Shown here: piece after piece, positions 63,977-64,000 of the stretch
Numbering within the stretch: position 1 is the stretch's first letter
How the letters are laid out: every line of letters starts with the position of its first letter
Source of the DNA: Bifidobacterium thermophilum DSM 20210
GTDB taxonomy: Bacteria; Actinomycetota; Actinomycetes; Actinomycetales; Bifidobacteriaceae
Direction of reading: 5' to 3'
Length of the DNA stretch: 64,000 bases
NCBI GenBank assembly: GCA_000771265.1
Contig: JDUB01000010.1
Coordinates: 82,091 to 146,090 of the forward strand
The notes under the pieces: model-generated
Database searches by the model: none
Seen by the model: only the letters and a program-made list of their open reading frames with translations
Told to the model about the DNA's origin: nothing
Position numbers and translations under genes: made by a program

Positions 63977-64000
63977 CTGGGCCTATAGGAACTAAACGTG

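Overview
The window looks like chromosome from a Bifidobacterium-type actinobacterium. It encodes an 825-residue xylulose-5-phosphate/fructose-6-phosphate phosphoketolase (the bifid-shunt key enzyme) close to ackA and pta, plus glycogen enzymes (glgB, glgX), CarD, and an ANTAR response regulator overlapping polA. Most core genes are GC-rich. This taxonomic call is inference from gene content; no rRNA is present.

Positions 1-49,018 are mostly housekeeping. The order is: a truncated OmpR-type regulator behind glgB; carD-ispF; a zinc/manganese-type ABC importer with a Zur-like box; folD; rpsA; coaE; uvrB; a TerC-family membrane protein; pyk; a non-autonomous insertion element (30-bp inverted ends, 8-bp target duplication) at 16,393-16,704; a Nudix gene; a four-gene ABC importer; an unusual short-armed tRNA with a CAA anticodon; the ANTAR regulator and polA; a Nif3-like gene; a second Nudix gene; glgX; two surface/membrane proteins of unknown role; tRNA-Pro; aroA; ackA-pta; an Abi_2-type gene with a long structured upstream region; xfp; guaA; an amidase; and a Sel1-repeat gene.

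Positions 49,768-64,000 form an accessory island, AT-richer in its right half, crowded with anti-phage or toxin-type genes, several of them broken. It holds an Xre/ImmA-type gene with a TGA at a conserved Trp position; a two-gene operon of a HEPN/zinc-finger protein and a small membrane protein; a truncated DUF262 (GmrSD-like) gene; a second putative HEPN protein divergent from a large GIY-YIG/DUF2075 helicase-nuclease; a twice-frameshifted gene of unknown function; a SIR2-HerA pair; and an Abi_2 gene with two homopolymer frameshifts, one of them inside its HEPN motif.

The best candidates for undescribed biology are the HEPN/zinc-finger plus membrane-protein operon (50,332-51,878), the divergent HEPN-like and GIY-YIG/DUF2075 pair (52,655-57,197), and the Abi_2 gene at 40,084 with its palindrome-rich, hairpin-containing upstream region, which could encode an RNA antitoxin. 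Core and accessory parts are otherwise clearly separated: the core reads intact, whereas lesions cluster in the island.
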